This document shows, one piece after another, positions 14,125-25,887 of a stretch of 64,000 nt of DNA. The stretch comes from Pyricularia pennisetigena. Its lineage: Eukaryota; Ascomycota; Sordariomycetes; Magnaporthales; Pyriculariaceae. Within the stretch, counting starts at the first letter, position 1. Each line of letters starts with the position of its first letter. Position numbers and translations under genes: made by a program. Location: contig NW_021940918.1 in the NCBI RefSeq assembly GCF_004337985.1, positions 2,646,169 through 2,710,168 of the forward strand, given 5' to 3'. The notes under the pieces were generated by a model. The model searched no databases. It was not told the origin of the DNA and was given only the letters and a program-made list of their open reading frames with translations.

Positions 14125-16554
14125 TTACGAGGTGGCATCCTCCCAGCGGGAGCGTTCGGAGCCGGGGAAGAAAGGCTTGGTTGCATGATCAACAAAGAAA
14201 GAATAAAAGCCCGAAAAAAAGAAGAAGAAACAAAAAACGATAAGATTATAAATACAGGCAGGGGTTAGGTGGCATATTTGACCGGCGCAGATACAATTTT
14301 GTCAGGGCAATTTGCCTTGCTAGGGAACCGTTATGGGTTATTGAATGTTTTAGTTTGGTCGTTGAGTCATTGGCGAAGGATATGGCCGGCCTGCCATATT
14401 CGTGCCTCGACGATACATATCATCAGGAGTCTGTCTGAGCTTTTTTCTTTGGTGGTGGGTTTGTAGACTCTTCGGCACCTAGATGCTCCCAGTCTTGTCG
14501 GCACGTACATGCTTTAGGTAGCTACTTACTTTTTGATGGGTAACTGGACTATGGGCAGCAAGATCCGAAGTGCAGCCCGGATCCCGCTATACCTTAGTAC
14601 CATTGCCTTTTCTTCAAGTCTTTAGATAGATCTAATTTGATGAATGAAATATTGGCCGTGTTATCCAATCGCGTGTAGAAAACTTTGCTTGTTGAAAAGA
14701 TTAGCACGGCATGGCTGTAGGTTGAACATTCAGGGTATGACCGGTATCCGCAGGTCTCTGCAGCCAAGGTTCCAAGACGAAACCCGCCTCGCATGAGGCT
14801 AGTCTAGCTTTAATTCTGCATTCGTTTGTGCTAGTGTCTCGGTCACGTGGCGTAGAATATTACATTGGAAGCAAGACTTGAGCCGCAGCCATAGGCAGCA
14901 ATATCGGGGGCGGCGAAGCATTACATGTCTTACAGTCACTACAGTCCATTACAGTAATCAACAGATCAGCACAAGGTTTCAGGGGCCACACCATCTTCAC
15001 ATTGGTGGGAGACGCGTGGGAGGATTAATCAGACCGCAAGTAGGATACGATGCGGGAATGGGGAACGACCCCAGTAGACGATAAAGGAGGCGGAGGCTTA
15101 AGAACAATGCACGAGGAGCCAAAATGATTAACTGACAGATTGTCAAACAACATTGTGGGTGGGTGGGCGGAGTGAGAAACCAAGGAACATGAACCCCACC
15201 TAGCTCTGTTAGCTCCGGTAAGGAGGACCCAGCCGCTGTAGTTTTTGGGTGCTAAAGAGAAGACATAGAAGAAGAACTGGAAGAAGAACAAAAAAAAAAA
15301 AAAGTCCAGAGGACCTAGATTGAATGGAAAAGAGGAAAAGAGCGGCAATCGGGGCTTCTCGACGAAATGATTGAGTGATTCGATTGAATGGAAAATGGGT
15401 GCGGGGCATTGTCCTGCATGCGAGATCCACCGACCGGGTTGGATAGCTGCAGGGGTTACCAATGAAGTGCGGGTTTCTTGAGAGGGTCCAGGGGCATACT
15501 TAGCTCGCCAGCAAACAAAACAAAACAAAACACATCTAATTTACAGTACTATCGAGTAACAATTAGTCAGGAAGACGAGCGAGAAAGAGAGATGGAGCAA
15601 GGGATATAGGAAAGTATCGTCTACTTCTTGTGGTCAATGCCAAATCGGATTGATGCAGATTTTCTATAGCATACCTACCTCCCCTATAGGTAGGAAGGTA
15701 CCCTCAATTGCTAATCTCCAAAGAGAGTCTGTGGGCGTCCTGCGAGTGTTGCAGGAATCGGAATCGATTTTGTAGCAAAGCAACTCGTCAACCAGCCACA
15801 AGACGGACTATGAGGTACTTATTATAGGTTAGTTCTAGACTACTGTAGATCTCCCTCCCGGTAGGTGCCTGTCTCCATGCCTGTCTGCCTGCCAACCAGC
15901 ATCTCCTTGCCTCAAGTACCGTACACAGACGGAAACCCATGATGACCTAATTAATTATTGAATGAACGAACGAATGACCGACCCCTTCTCTTTCCCATGC
16001 CCAGTCTCTTCGCCAGCCTCTTCCTACTCACGTCAGACAGACAGCCTGGAATACAGTACCAACAAGAAATTTAGACTAAAGGATACCCTCTCCCTGACCC
16101 TGGCTGTAATTATATTCCAAACCTCATCCGCCGCCACGGCCGACCCTGTCAATTCTCATTTTTGGTTTTCGAACGAACACGGATCTCGTCAATAACACTA
16201 GCCTCGACTGCTGCACGCACAAACCTGCAGACAGGTACCTCGCTCAAATAAGGATAGCTACCTTATCTTAGCCATCACCCCCGAACACCAGTCTCCTCCT
16301 TTAGCGCCGCATCACGTCGTATGCAGCTTAGCCAAGGTGCAGACCAAACTGCCACCGTGTACTGGTAGTAGCAAAACCAACGACCGTGTCGAACCTTAAC
16401 GAAAAAGTTTGGCACATTTTGGTCTCCCGTATGCCGCTAACAAATCCACACCCGAGGCAGGCGAGGGTTCCTCCCTGGACGGGGTGACGCGACAGAAAGC
16501 AATCATTGCCAAGAAAATTAGCGGTGGGAGAAAGAGAAGAAAAGACATAGGGAC

Positions 16555-16593
<39 letters not shown>

Positions 16594-16827
16594 ACAAAAA
16601 AGGACAAAAACTTCCCGACGAGACTCGACGGAGGAATGAAGGCAGTGGAGGGCGGAGACTTACCTGCCTGCCAAAACGCCCCATATTCCATGGAGTAAAG
16701 CTTGACTACGCCGACCCTTCAGTAATAAACCCCACGAACGACAATTGCTGCCCCCCAGCCGGTTGCAGACAAGACAGAGTGGCATTCCAGCTTGAGTAGC
16801 TCCAACCAACCCAGGAAACAAAACAGA
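14125..16827. other. Spacer between the Tom1-type gene and the Gyp5-type gene
   Basis: This holds the Tom1-type 3' end and the presumed promoter and leader of the next gene. No frame has family-like composition or consistent splice phase. A 36-nt A-run lies at 16556-16591 and a shorter one near 15291-15303, and several TACCTA/GGTA-type patches occur near 15675-15700 and 16230-16265. I see no RNA gene. Confidence 0.5.
16556..16591. repeat. Poly-A homopolymer (36 nt)
   Basis: An uninterrupted A-run is seen directly in the leader region of the Gyp5-type gene, about 240 bp before its start codon. The length may be inexact because homopolymers are error-prone. Confidence 0.9.
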
Positions 16828-19800
16828 ATGGCGGACCAGGTCAACACGACCACAATGGAGTCAACTGCGCCTGTGACAAGCGAACCGGTACGGCCAGTGT
16901 CGCCTACAAGTGACTCGGACAAGGAGACGGTACGTTGAGAAAGGACGAAGCCAAAGGCCCCCGTCACATCCCGTCACTTCATCCCTCCTTCCCACCCACG
17001 ACCGGACGATACTAGAACTGGTTGGAGTTTTAAAACATACCCGCCACGGCCGACTGTTTGTTTCGTCCCTGCCCGTTCACTGTAAACCAGCATTGCATTG
17101 CAAGCCCTCATTTGACTCAGACTCTGCATTCCCTTCAATTCTCTCTGTCTGCGTGTACTATTCTCCAAAACCTCAGCGCCACCTCAAACTGCCCAACCCA
17201 ACCCCCATGACCTACAAAGCTCCTAGCCACGCGTGACGGGAGTATTGAACAAGACGTCGTCAAAACAAAATCGCACTCCTACTTTTTGCAAAGAAAGAGC
17301 CTCTGAGAAGGATTACCAGCATCAGACAACTAACGGGGGCTTAAAATGGCTCTTTCACAGGATAACTTTGAAGATGCGCCCGACACAGCCTCGATCCGCT
17401 CCTTGACGAGGAGAAAACCGTCCGCCACGCAGCCTGTTTCCGACGATAACCAGTCCGAGCTGGCAGCAGCCTTCAACAAAATCAAGAATAAAAAGGCTGC
17501 CAAGGACCAAGGCCCGAGCGATGCTACAAAGGACAAAGAAACCAAGCAAGAGGCCACAGATGCAGACGAGGCCACCGAGCCAGCTGCCGTCTCACCACCG
17601 TCACCAAAAGTACCGCCAGTTTCCAAACCTTCCATCGATGACGATGAAAGGCTTCCAGAGCCAGTCAGCACGTCCGAGCCTAACGGAAAGCGAATATCAA
17701 AGGCCTCTACCAATGGAGAACTGAACGAAGTCGACCTGGACGACAAAGAACAGACAACTGCCCCAGTAGAAGCCCAGACCCAGACGCCCGCCATAAAGAA
17801 TACGCCCTCGCCTACTGGAGCTGCAGATGAAAAGCCTGTCCTGGCACGGGAGTCACCTAAAACCTTGTCGCTGAGCAGCATCACGAATGCACTGCCTTCC
17901 ATGCCTTGGTCTCCCCCTGCCAACGAATCCCCCACAAAGGCCATGACGGTCAACCCGCAACCGCCCATACCGCCTCCGATCACAGCTCCTCCTCCGCCTG
18001 CCACTGCTACGCGCAAACTGACCAGCCCCTTTGCTTGGCTATCGCGAAACTCTACAAAGGACAAAGAGGCTCCGGCACCACCTCCCGTATCCCCACGCAG
18101 GAACACGGCTAGTTCCGTGACAACTCTAACCAGCAACCCGGACATACTTGGTCGGTTGGAGGAAGAGGGCAAGAACGGTGGTGCGGCGGCGCGGAACACT
18201 CTGAAGGACCGCTTTAAGCTTGTGCGGATGCGTGAGGAGGCCGGCATTACCCTTCCAGAAGACGACAAGAGCCCTGCGACCACAAAATCGACTACTGGTG
18301 TGTCTAGCCCGGTTTTGAACACGACGGCCGACGACAAGGAAGGTTTGGCTGTGCAACAACCGCCTACGTCACCCCTACCAAGTAGTCCAAACAAAAGCCT
18401 AGCGCCGGGCACCGCCTCGGGCGTGGATGCCGCAGTCGCCGATGGGCAGCCTGTGGACTGGGACCTGTGGCAGTCGTTGGTCTACGAGGGTCACGCCGCT
18501 GTAGCCCGAACAAGTTCCGAGGAACTAAACAGGGCCATTGCGGTGGGCATCCCGAACGTTATCCGAGGTCTTGTTTGGCAGACATTGGCGCAGAGCAAAA
18601 ACGAGGGGCTTGAACATGTATACCGCGAGTTGGTTGCCAGGGGTACAGACAAGGAGAAGCCTAACAACAGGCAAAGTGGTAGCTCGGTTGGTACCGGTAG
18701 CAACACTAGTAACCTCAGCATTCAGCAGCGGGGCGAGACGGCGTCTTCGGCATCGTCGGTCCACTCTGATGGCGGAAGCTCGGGTGGCGCAGCACCAGCT
18801 GTCGATCCCAAAGAAGCCGAGGCGGCTGCCGCCAGGTTATTGGCAGAACGCAAGAAGCGTGAAAAGGAGGAGAAGATGGCCCTCGCAAAGTTGGAAAAGG
18901 TCATTCGCAAAGACTTGGGCATGAGGACAAGTTTCTCCAAGTTCGCAGCGTCACAGGGGCTTCAAGAGGGTCTATATGGTGTCTGCAAGGCATACGCGCT
19001 GTTTGACGAAGCCGTTGGGTATGCGCAGGGCATGAATTTCCTCGTCATGCCGCTATTATTCAACGTGAGTAAATGGTCTCTTTCAATTCTAGTCCTACGA
19101 TGGACCAACTCACTCCAATGCTTACATTCTATACGAAATACGCAGATGCCCGAAGAAGAGGCCTTCTGCCTACTAGTGCGGCTGATGAACCACTACCACT
19201 TGCGTGATTTGTTCATACACGACATGCCGGGGCTTCACAAGCACCTCTATCTGTTCGAGCGCCTTATAGAGGACCTCGAACCGGCTCTGTATTGCCACCT
19301 CCACCGCAAGGGCATATCATCACACCTGTATGCGACCCAGTGGTTCTTGACCCTCTTCGCCTACAGATTCCCGTTACAGCTCGTGCTGCGCATCTACGAC
19401 CTCATACTGTCCGAGGGTCTCTCGGCCATCCTGAAGTTTGGTGTGGTGCTCATGCAGAAGAACGCGGCTGCTCTGCTGCAGCTCTCGGATATGTCGGCAC
19501 TGACGGCTTTCCTGCGCGATCGACTCTTCGACGTCTATATTGATGTTGCTCCTAGCGCCGGTGGGATATTAGAGAATGGGTTTTTCGGCAGCTCATCTTC
19601 CAACATCGACAAGGAGGTGTATAGGGCAGACCAGATGGTCCGGGACGCTTGCGAGGTCAAGATTACTCCAGAGATACTTGCAGCATACACGGAAGAATGG
19701 GAGGAGAAGACGGCGGCGGAAAGACAGCGCGAGGCTGAAATCACTCGTCGCGATGCCGAGATTGAAGAGCTGCGAGCCATAAACACGGCCTCTGCCTTCA

Positions 19801-20273
19801 AGATTCGCCGACTCGAGGAGCAACTTCAGGTGCATGATAGCGAGCAGGCCGCTCTGGCGACGCAACTAGTGCATTTCAAGGTGGAGAACCAAGAGCTTCG
19901 CGATGAGGCCGAGTCGCTACGGGAGCAGACCAAGACCCTCCGGACCCTACTCGAAGAACAACCAACCGAGCTCGAAAAGGCATGGACCGAGGAGAAGCAG
20001 GGTCTACTCGCCAAGATGGACAAGGTGCACGAGGAGAACCGAAGGATTCAGCAAGAGATGTCAGAGATGGAGCAGCAACTGGTAAAGACCAAAATGGAAT
20101 ATGCCGAGGTAAGCAACTTCAAAGTAACATTCAATCATGGCAATACGGTGAACACAATTCTCCCAAACAGGAACATTTTGCTAATTCGAGAAAAAAACAA
20201 CAACAAACAGATCAACTCGCAACACGAGACTCTGACAAGGAGGTGGACGGATCTCAAAAGGCAATTCGCATGA
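16828..20273 (+). CDS. GYP5: Gyp5-type TBC-domain Rab GTPase-activating protein
   Basis: Stimulates GTP hydrolysis by exocytic Rab GTPases (yeast Gyp5 acts on Ypt1/Sec4). Exons are 16828-16929, 17361-19064, 19146-20108 and 20211-20273, giving 943 aa. The 34-codon first exon begins MADQVNTTT and ends SDKET. It joins in phase to DNFEDAPD after TTTCACAG, so the ATG at 17346 lies inside the 431-bp first intron and is not the start. A disordered Pro/Ser/Thr-rich N-half is followed by the TBC domain (about 428-715), carrying the finger-region motif IRKDLGMRT and the Gln-finger motif VGYAQGMNF. A Gln/Glu-rich coiled coil covers about 783-923. The 81-bp and 102-bp later introns are multiples of three without stops. 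They are called as introns because removing them gives the continuous family-like joint PLLFN-MPEEEAF. Assigning it to Gyp5 rather than another TBC protein rests on overall pattern. Confidence 0.88.
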
Positions 20274-20283
20274 GTTGGCCCTG

Positions 20284-20286
<3 letters not shown>

Positions 20287-20324
<38 letters not shown>
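20287..20324. repeat. (CT)n microsatellite in the 3' UTR
   Basis: About 19 CT units begin 14 bp after the stop codon of the Gyp5-type gene, so they are almost certainly in its 3' UTR. Seen directly. Confidence 0.9.
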
Positions 20325-20330
<6 letters not shown>

Positions 20331-21690
20331 ATCTCTTCTCTCGATTTCTACTGTACCGGTATGATTATGAAATGACGGTTATGCATGCATACTTCAGAAC
20401 AGCCTTTGGCCAAAGGGAACTGTTTCAACCACCCAAATCCTGTGTTTAACTTGGGGCATAATTTTCATCTACACAGAAAATTACCCCTTGCCGTTAATTC
20501 TAAAAATGTAGTTCTGTGAGACTTGGAATCAGACCAAGGCGTTTTTACTCTTGTTTCATTGTCCATCGTTCTATATCTTCCGCATGAGATGCTGCCATGG
20601 CGGCGGCACAATCAATAGGCCATCCCTCGTGGAGTTTTTTTTTTTCGTTTCTTTGTTTCTTTTTGATTGGGTTCGCGTCCTTGAGGACAGGAACAAATTT
20701 TTACATTTTTTTTCGAGTAGATAAACAGGGTACATCCTAGGTGGCATAGCAAAGAACCAAGGGTTCCCACTATGAACTGGACGCATAAATTTAGATTTAT
20801 CATTTGATCTGAATGGGGGAATTCTAGGAAATTAGTATGCAGTAGTTTCTCCCACACAGTTCATGCCCTGTGACTATGGGATGACATGACGACGAAATAG
20901 CTTGTCCTTCTGTTTATCCGAGGTGGACAGGTTCAAGAAGTTTAAACAGGGACCCCCTATCTTTAATTGTTCTCCCCTTACCCATCTTTACAGTGTCTAA
21001 ATACAAGTGAGAAAATAGTGTACCATAGAGGATTTTGTAACTGTCCAGTGTCGATAGATCAACAGGGCATATATTCAACGCCATCATAAGTAAATATAAA
21101 CCGGTATTCACTCAATACCGACTTCTTTTTCTATTGGATTAAAAAAGCACATAGACACTTGGATTAAAGTACAAAATGTTATCGGGTTGGGAAGGGAATT
21201 TGCTGGGGAATTTTGTTGAATGAGACAAAGAGGTGGAGGGGGTATCAATGAGCTTTCCCATTCTATAACGATTTGCAAAGAGGCTGGAGAAACCGTGACG
21301 AGAGGAAAATGGAAAAAAAAAAAAAGAAATAAGGAACAAAAAAGTGGTTGTATGACTGTAGCGGCCGACGACGTTGTCAGGACGTAAAAAAAAAGAAAAA
21401 GAAAAAAAAAAACCATCGAGAATAGGATTAAAACGCCGAGTGCTTGCTGAATGCCCAGAAGGAGAACCCAGGAAAAGGATGAGGCGTTTAGAAAGTTGAG
21501 AAGAAACAGCAACTAGAACGGAAATCAAAGGAGGGTAAAAGACATGAACTCCAAGCTCTTGCGCTGAGCACTACTCGCTGATTTTTTCTTCTTCTTCTTT
21601 TGCAGGCCCCAAACGACGATCACACAAGCCATCAAGACTACTCTCCAGAATGCGTCACCCAAGAAGAGAGATGCTGTGATATTCCCCATG
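20325..21690. other. Convergent spacer between the two TBC genes
   Basis: AT-rich sequence between two facing stop codons, so it should hold both 3' UTRs and terminators. It carries several A- or T-runs near 20634-20646, 20706-20713 and 21312-21325. Small open frames here are low in complexity, and none is supported. Confidence 0.5.
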
Positions 21691-24600
21691 CTATACTTCT
21701 GGCTGCGACAGCGGGGGCGCGGGTGAGACGCTCCTGCTAGACGCGACGATGCTTGGCGTGGCTGTGCCCGTCGGGCTCGCACACACGCTCTCGCCAGTAA
21801 CAACGGCCGCCGCAGCGACAGCCTTGCGCGATGCGCGCGCCGCGTTCACCCTCTCGGTCCTGGCAGCGCGTTCCTGCTCCCTCTGCTGAGCCACCTCACG
21901 CTCGGCAGCCACGGCGGCTTGCCTCCGCGCCGCCACGTCCTCCCTCTTGACCAGTCTCCTGAGACCCTCAGATGCCTGGACCAGGCCGTCGATGCTGATG
22001 GCGTGGTCCGTCATCTGGTGGTTGATGTACGTGTAAACCGCCGCTGGAGAGGTGCACTGCGTGAGAAGCTGGGTTTCGTTGAGCTTGAGCAGGGCGAGGG
22101 CCACTTGGAACAAAAAGGTCGAACCATCGCCTGCCAGGGACAGAACGACGTCCCAGACTCGGAATAGAGCCTCGGCCGAGAGGCAGTCGGTGAAGACGGA
22201 TAGGAACCACTGGAACGTCATTGTTTCAAGATCTATTCCCAGAGCGTCAAAGTGCGCCGAGAGCCGGGGGAGCACCTCGGCAACGTACTGCCGTAAAACT
22301 TGTTGGTCCGCTCGACTGGCAAGTAGCGAGTGGTCATAGTAGCCCGCAGGAAGGATCTTCTCGACAAACGCAGCCAGGAGCCAGAAAGCATCCTCCGCAG
22401 ATGGCGTCACGAGCAACAGGTTTGCAGCAATCAGGTTCATGCCTTGACAGTAGCCAACCTCGGGATTGCGCCGAGAGTATGCAAGCAGCACTTCGTGGAG
22501 CCTCTCGACGCCGGCACCCTTGCGAAAGAAAATATTGTCCGTCAGCGTACGGTTGATGTCAGCCCGGATCTGCGTCACCACGTCTGCGTTGTCCTCGGCA
22601 ATGGGCCGAGAAACAAGATCATCATAGTAGCCGGGCACTCGCAACTCCAGGGCACCCGAACATTCGGCCCAGACCTTGGCACGAAGCGTGACGGGGATAC
22701 CACCGAGAACGAGACTGCGGAACTCGCTCCACTTGGCGCGGCCTACTTTGCCCTTGTTTCCAAGGTCTGCGATCCCGATCAGCTCCCCATCGGCAAGCTT
22801 TGTCTCAGGCATGCGGTGAAAGCGCGCATCTGCAATTGCAGAGTCTCCCACCTTGCGCCGCTCCGCCCGCACCTTGCGTAGGAACTCGTTCCAACGGTCC
22901 ATCCGCTTCCTCTGCAGATCATCGTGGAGGCTGTTGAGCTGGTTTAGCAGCTGCTTCACCGGCTCGGCCTCGTCTCTGACAAAAGTCGCCGCCGCCGCCG
23001 CCGGCTCCCTCTCGGAGGCGACTACTGTCGCGTCGCCCGTGTCGACAGCCGAAGTCGGTGTGCTCGCCGGTGGCACGAAACCGCGCTCTTCTGACGTAAC
23101 TATGCCGGGCACGGGTAACCCGGGGGATTTGGGGGCATCTGGACCCTCGGTCACTTCGATACCCGCAGCGCCTGTGGCGGGGGTGTCGGAAAGTAGCTCG
23201 GTGGTGCGTTCCGCCCCCGACTGAAATGTCACAACCTTCAAGTAATCATACCATCTGTAGCTCGACTTGCCTTCCTCGGTAGAAGACGGAGAACCGGGGC
23301 GGCCTTCGCTAGCGACGTCCCATTTCGAACTGGAACTGTCTTCGGTGATAATGGCAGCCAGGTTGGGTTTACCGTTCTGAAGTAGCTCGACTCTGTTGGA
23401 CCCGCTGCCCCTAAACTGACTGGCCAGCTGCGCCGCCCTTTGCCGCTTCTTACGCTGTTGATCATATATGAAGCCATATCTATCCGTGAGCTCCCCGGAA
23501 CCCCGGTAGTTATTATTCATTTGGGATAGGGTCGGCGGCTGTCCCTCCAACGGAAGGATCTTGTCCATCTCGACCGGGCCGTAGCTCTCCTGCCGGGATA
23601 TGTTCTCCAAACTTGGACTCACGACCATCGTATCCCATCGATCCTCTGGTCGAGTGCGGCCGACTGCACCGGGCGGCAGGGCAGTTAGTGTGCCTGCTGT
23701 GACCCTCCGCATCGACATCAGAGATTTTGGCCCACCCTGAGTAGAAACCGTACGAGTCGACCCGTTCGTTCTTTGGCTCGATACAGACGAGGTCCGTAGG
23801 GATCCTCCGGCTGCAGATCCGGAACTGCCTGCCCTACCACGACCATCCGCGATCTTGGCGCTGGCGGCATTGTTGCCGGCAACCAGTCGCACCAGAGTCG
23901 CAGCAAAGGGCATGGAACTCTTCCTCGCGGGGGTCGCGCCGTTGACGATGCTGGAGGCCCTGCTTGAACTTCGGACTGACTCGCCGTCGGGCGGCGTGAA
24001 CAGATCCTCATTTAGCGTCGGGCGCCTGTCGGCCGAGGACAAAGCGCGAATGACCGTCTGCTGGGATCGTTCCTGCTTGGGGATGTCTCCGTTGACACTA
24101 CCTGCGCGACTATTCCTGCCACTGCCCCCGCCGCCGCCACCCCAGAAATAATCTTTTATCATTTTCATGGTCCCTTTGTTTTGAGCCTGACTGTCGGTCT
24201 CGGCAGGAGGAGCACCATTGCTAGATGCACGCACCGTCGCCTGACCAGCAGCGTAGTTACCAATGTCCTGTGAGACGCTGTCTGTCATGGCATCGCTCAT
24301 CAGATCCGAGACTTGACGGTTGTGTTGGCCCCTCGCGGCATCGTGTTCGATAGCACGCAGGCGGGTCTCGAGGTCTAGAGTTGAAAGTCCGCATTCCAAT
24401 ATGATCTTCCTCAGGGCACGTTCCCTGTCGCTCGAGCGGATACGCAACGCCGAGATCTGGGCGTCACGCTGGGCCAGGTCTTCGGCAATCTGGCGCACCA
24501 GTCCAACGGCGCCGTGCCTGGCAATGAGACGGTCGATGTGCTCATCGTCAGCGAGGTGCAGAGCGCCGGGGATTTTGTTGGGGGTGAGCGGCGGCGCATC

Positions 24601-25053
24601 GTCGAACAGGGCGTTGCGGGCTTGACTGGACGAAGATGTAAACGTCGATGAGGATGCCTGCGGCTTGGGCGAGTTGGCCGTCAGACTCGCAACGATGGAC
24701 GATGCGGCGGATTTTGCCGACGCAACGGCGGGCCTCGGCGGTGAAGGCGATTTGTTGGCCGTCTCATCGGGCTTTTTGAACAATAGGGACGAGGCGCCAT
24801 CGAGGGAGTCCAGTGGAAGTACAGGGCGGTCTTCTTCCTGCGGAGATCCGGGCGAGAAAGAGGGAAATGAGGTCAGAGACTTGTCCAGGGCGTCGACGGA
24901 CGATGTCGTGGTGGAGCTGGACGGGTTAGAGACAAGCTTGGCCCTGCGAGAGGCGCGGACAGTAGAGCGATGGCTACTCCGGCTCCTCGTCGACGCGGCC
25001 GAGATCTCGGAAAAAGAGCGCTCAAGAGGCGCTATGGGAGCCCCGCCGTCCAT
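21691..25053 (-). CDS. TBC-domain Rab GTPase-activating protein (Msb3/Gyp-like)
   Basis: A second Rab-GAP, unrelated in detail to its neighbour. It is a single uninterrupted frame of 1120 aa. The first 700 residues are Ser/Ala/Gly-rich and look disordered, with one short helical stretch near 180-230 and a Gly run (FWGGGGGGSG). The TBC domain covers about residues 780-995: GGIPVTLRAKVW, then IRADINRTLTDN with the IxxDxxR Arg finger, then VGYCQGMNLIA with the YxQ Gln finger, then FQWFLSVFTDCL. Both catalytic fingers are present, so it should be active. An Arg/Ala/Glu-rich helix and a Ser/Pro tail follow. The start ATG at 25053 is the only good one before the frame closes. I cannot say which Rab it serves or which named yeast Gyp/Msb protein is its true ortholog. 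Confidence 0.87.
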   Translation of the reverse strand: MDGGAPIAPLERSFSEISAASTRSRSSHRSTVRASRRAKLVSNPSSSTTTSSVDALDKSLTSFPSFSPGSPQEEDRPVLPLDSLDGASSLLFKKPDETANKSPSPPRPAVASAKSAASSIVASLTANSPKPQASSSTFTSSSSQARNALFDDAPPLTPNKIPGALHLADDEHIDRLIARHGAVGLVRQIAEDLAQRDAQISALRIRSSDRERALRKIILECGLSTLDLETRLRAIEHDAARGQHNRQVSDLMSDAMTDSVSQDIGNYAAGQATVRASSNGAPPAETDSQAQNKGTMKMIKDYFWGGGGGGSGRNSRAGSVNGDIPKQERSQQTVIRALSSADRRPTLNEDLFTPPDGESVRSSSRASSIVNGATPARKSSMPFAATLVRLVAGNNAASAKIADGRGRAGSSGSAAGGSLRTSSVSSQRTNGSTRTVSTQGGPKSLMSMRRVTAGTLTALPPGAVGRTRPEDRWDTMVVSPSLENISRQESYGPVEMDKILPLEGQPPTLSQMNNNYRGSGELTDRYGFIYDQQRKKRQRAAQLASQFRGSGSNRVELLQNGKPNLAAIITEDSSSSKWDVASEGRPGSPSSTEEGKSSYRWYDYLKVVTFQSGAERTTELLSDTPATGAAGIEVTEGPDAPKSPGLPVPGIVTSEERGFVPPASTPTSAVDTGDATVVASEREPAAAAATFVRDEAEPVKQLLNQLNSLHDDLQRKRMDRWNEFLRKVRAERRKVGDSAIADARFHRMPETKLADGELIGIADLGNKGKVGRAKWSEFRSLVLGGIPVTLRAKVWAECSGALELRVPGYYDDLVSRPIAEDNADVVTQIRADINRTLTDNIFFRKGAGVERLHEVLLAYSRRNPEVGYCQGMNLIAANLLLVTPSAEDAFWLLAAFVEKILPAGYYDHSLLASRADQQVLRQYVAEVLPRLSAHFDALGIDLETMTFQWFLSVFTDCLSAEALFRVWDVVLSLAGDGSTFLFQVALALLKLNETQLLTQCTSPAAVYTYINHQMTDHAISIDGLVQASEGLRRLVKREDVAARRQAAVAAEREVAQQREQERAARTERVNAARASRKAVAAAAVVTGESVCASPTGTATPSIVASSRSVSPAPPLSQPEV

Positions 25054-25672
25054 CGCGCGGCACTGGGAGCACGCGCTGCCATCGATCGACTCGACTCGGC
25101 CGTTTCGTTCGTCTAGACCTTTTTGTCTTGGGGATATTTGGTTCCTGGTTGGGCAATTGTGTTGCTCCTTTTTGGGGAAAATGGGGGGTTTCTTTCTTCG
25201 TCTTCGTCTATTCTTCTTGTTGACTCTTTAGTGAATGACTGTCGCTAAGTCTGATCAAATATGGTTATATGTAATCGTTCCCAAGTCAACTAATTTCTTG
25301 TCCTCTGTTTTTGATATGCTCTCCTTTTTTTCCCTCTTTCTTTCTCTTTCATTTAATTCTTCTTTCTTCGGTTCGTTGCTTTTTTAGTTCGTGCTACTCG
25401 CGGCAATCTTTGATTACCTGTGTTCACCCCCCTAACAAAAAAACAGAAGTCGCGCTAGGAGAGTACTTGTTGCTTTCTTGTATAGTTTGGGCCTGTTGGA
25501 AAAAGAGGGGTGGAGCTGGTCTCGTCTGGTCTACTCAAGAACGTCAATGCGATGCTAAGTTGGCCAGAAAACACGGGGTTTGGGGTGGTAACAGAAAGAA
25601 CCTCGCAGTACATGACGCACTTGTGACTGCAGGGGTCTTATAGGCTAGTGGGGCAGAGAGACGAAAACTCAA

Positions 25673-25717
<45 letters not shown>

Positions 25718-25838
25718 NNNNNNNNNNNNNNNNNNNNNNNNNNNNNNNNNNNNNNNNNNNNNNNNNNNNNNNNNNNNNNNNNNNNNNNNNNNNNNNNNNN
25801 NNNNNNNNNNNNNNNNNNNNNNNNNNNNNNNNNNNNNN

Positions 25839-25887
<49 letters not shown>

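Noticed and set aside
17330..18412. 360-codon frame antisense to the Gyp5-type gene
   Set aside because: Low-complexity Ser/Gly/Val sequence produced by the complementary strand of a disordered Pro/Ser/Thr region.
22330..22881. 183-codon frame antisense to the second TBC gene
   Set aside because: It lies opposite the catalytic part of the TBC domain, so it is a shadow.
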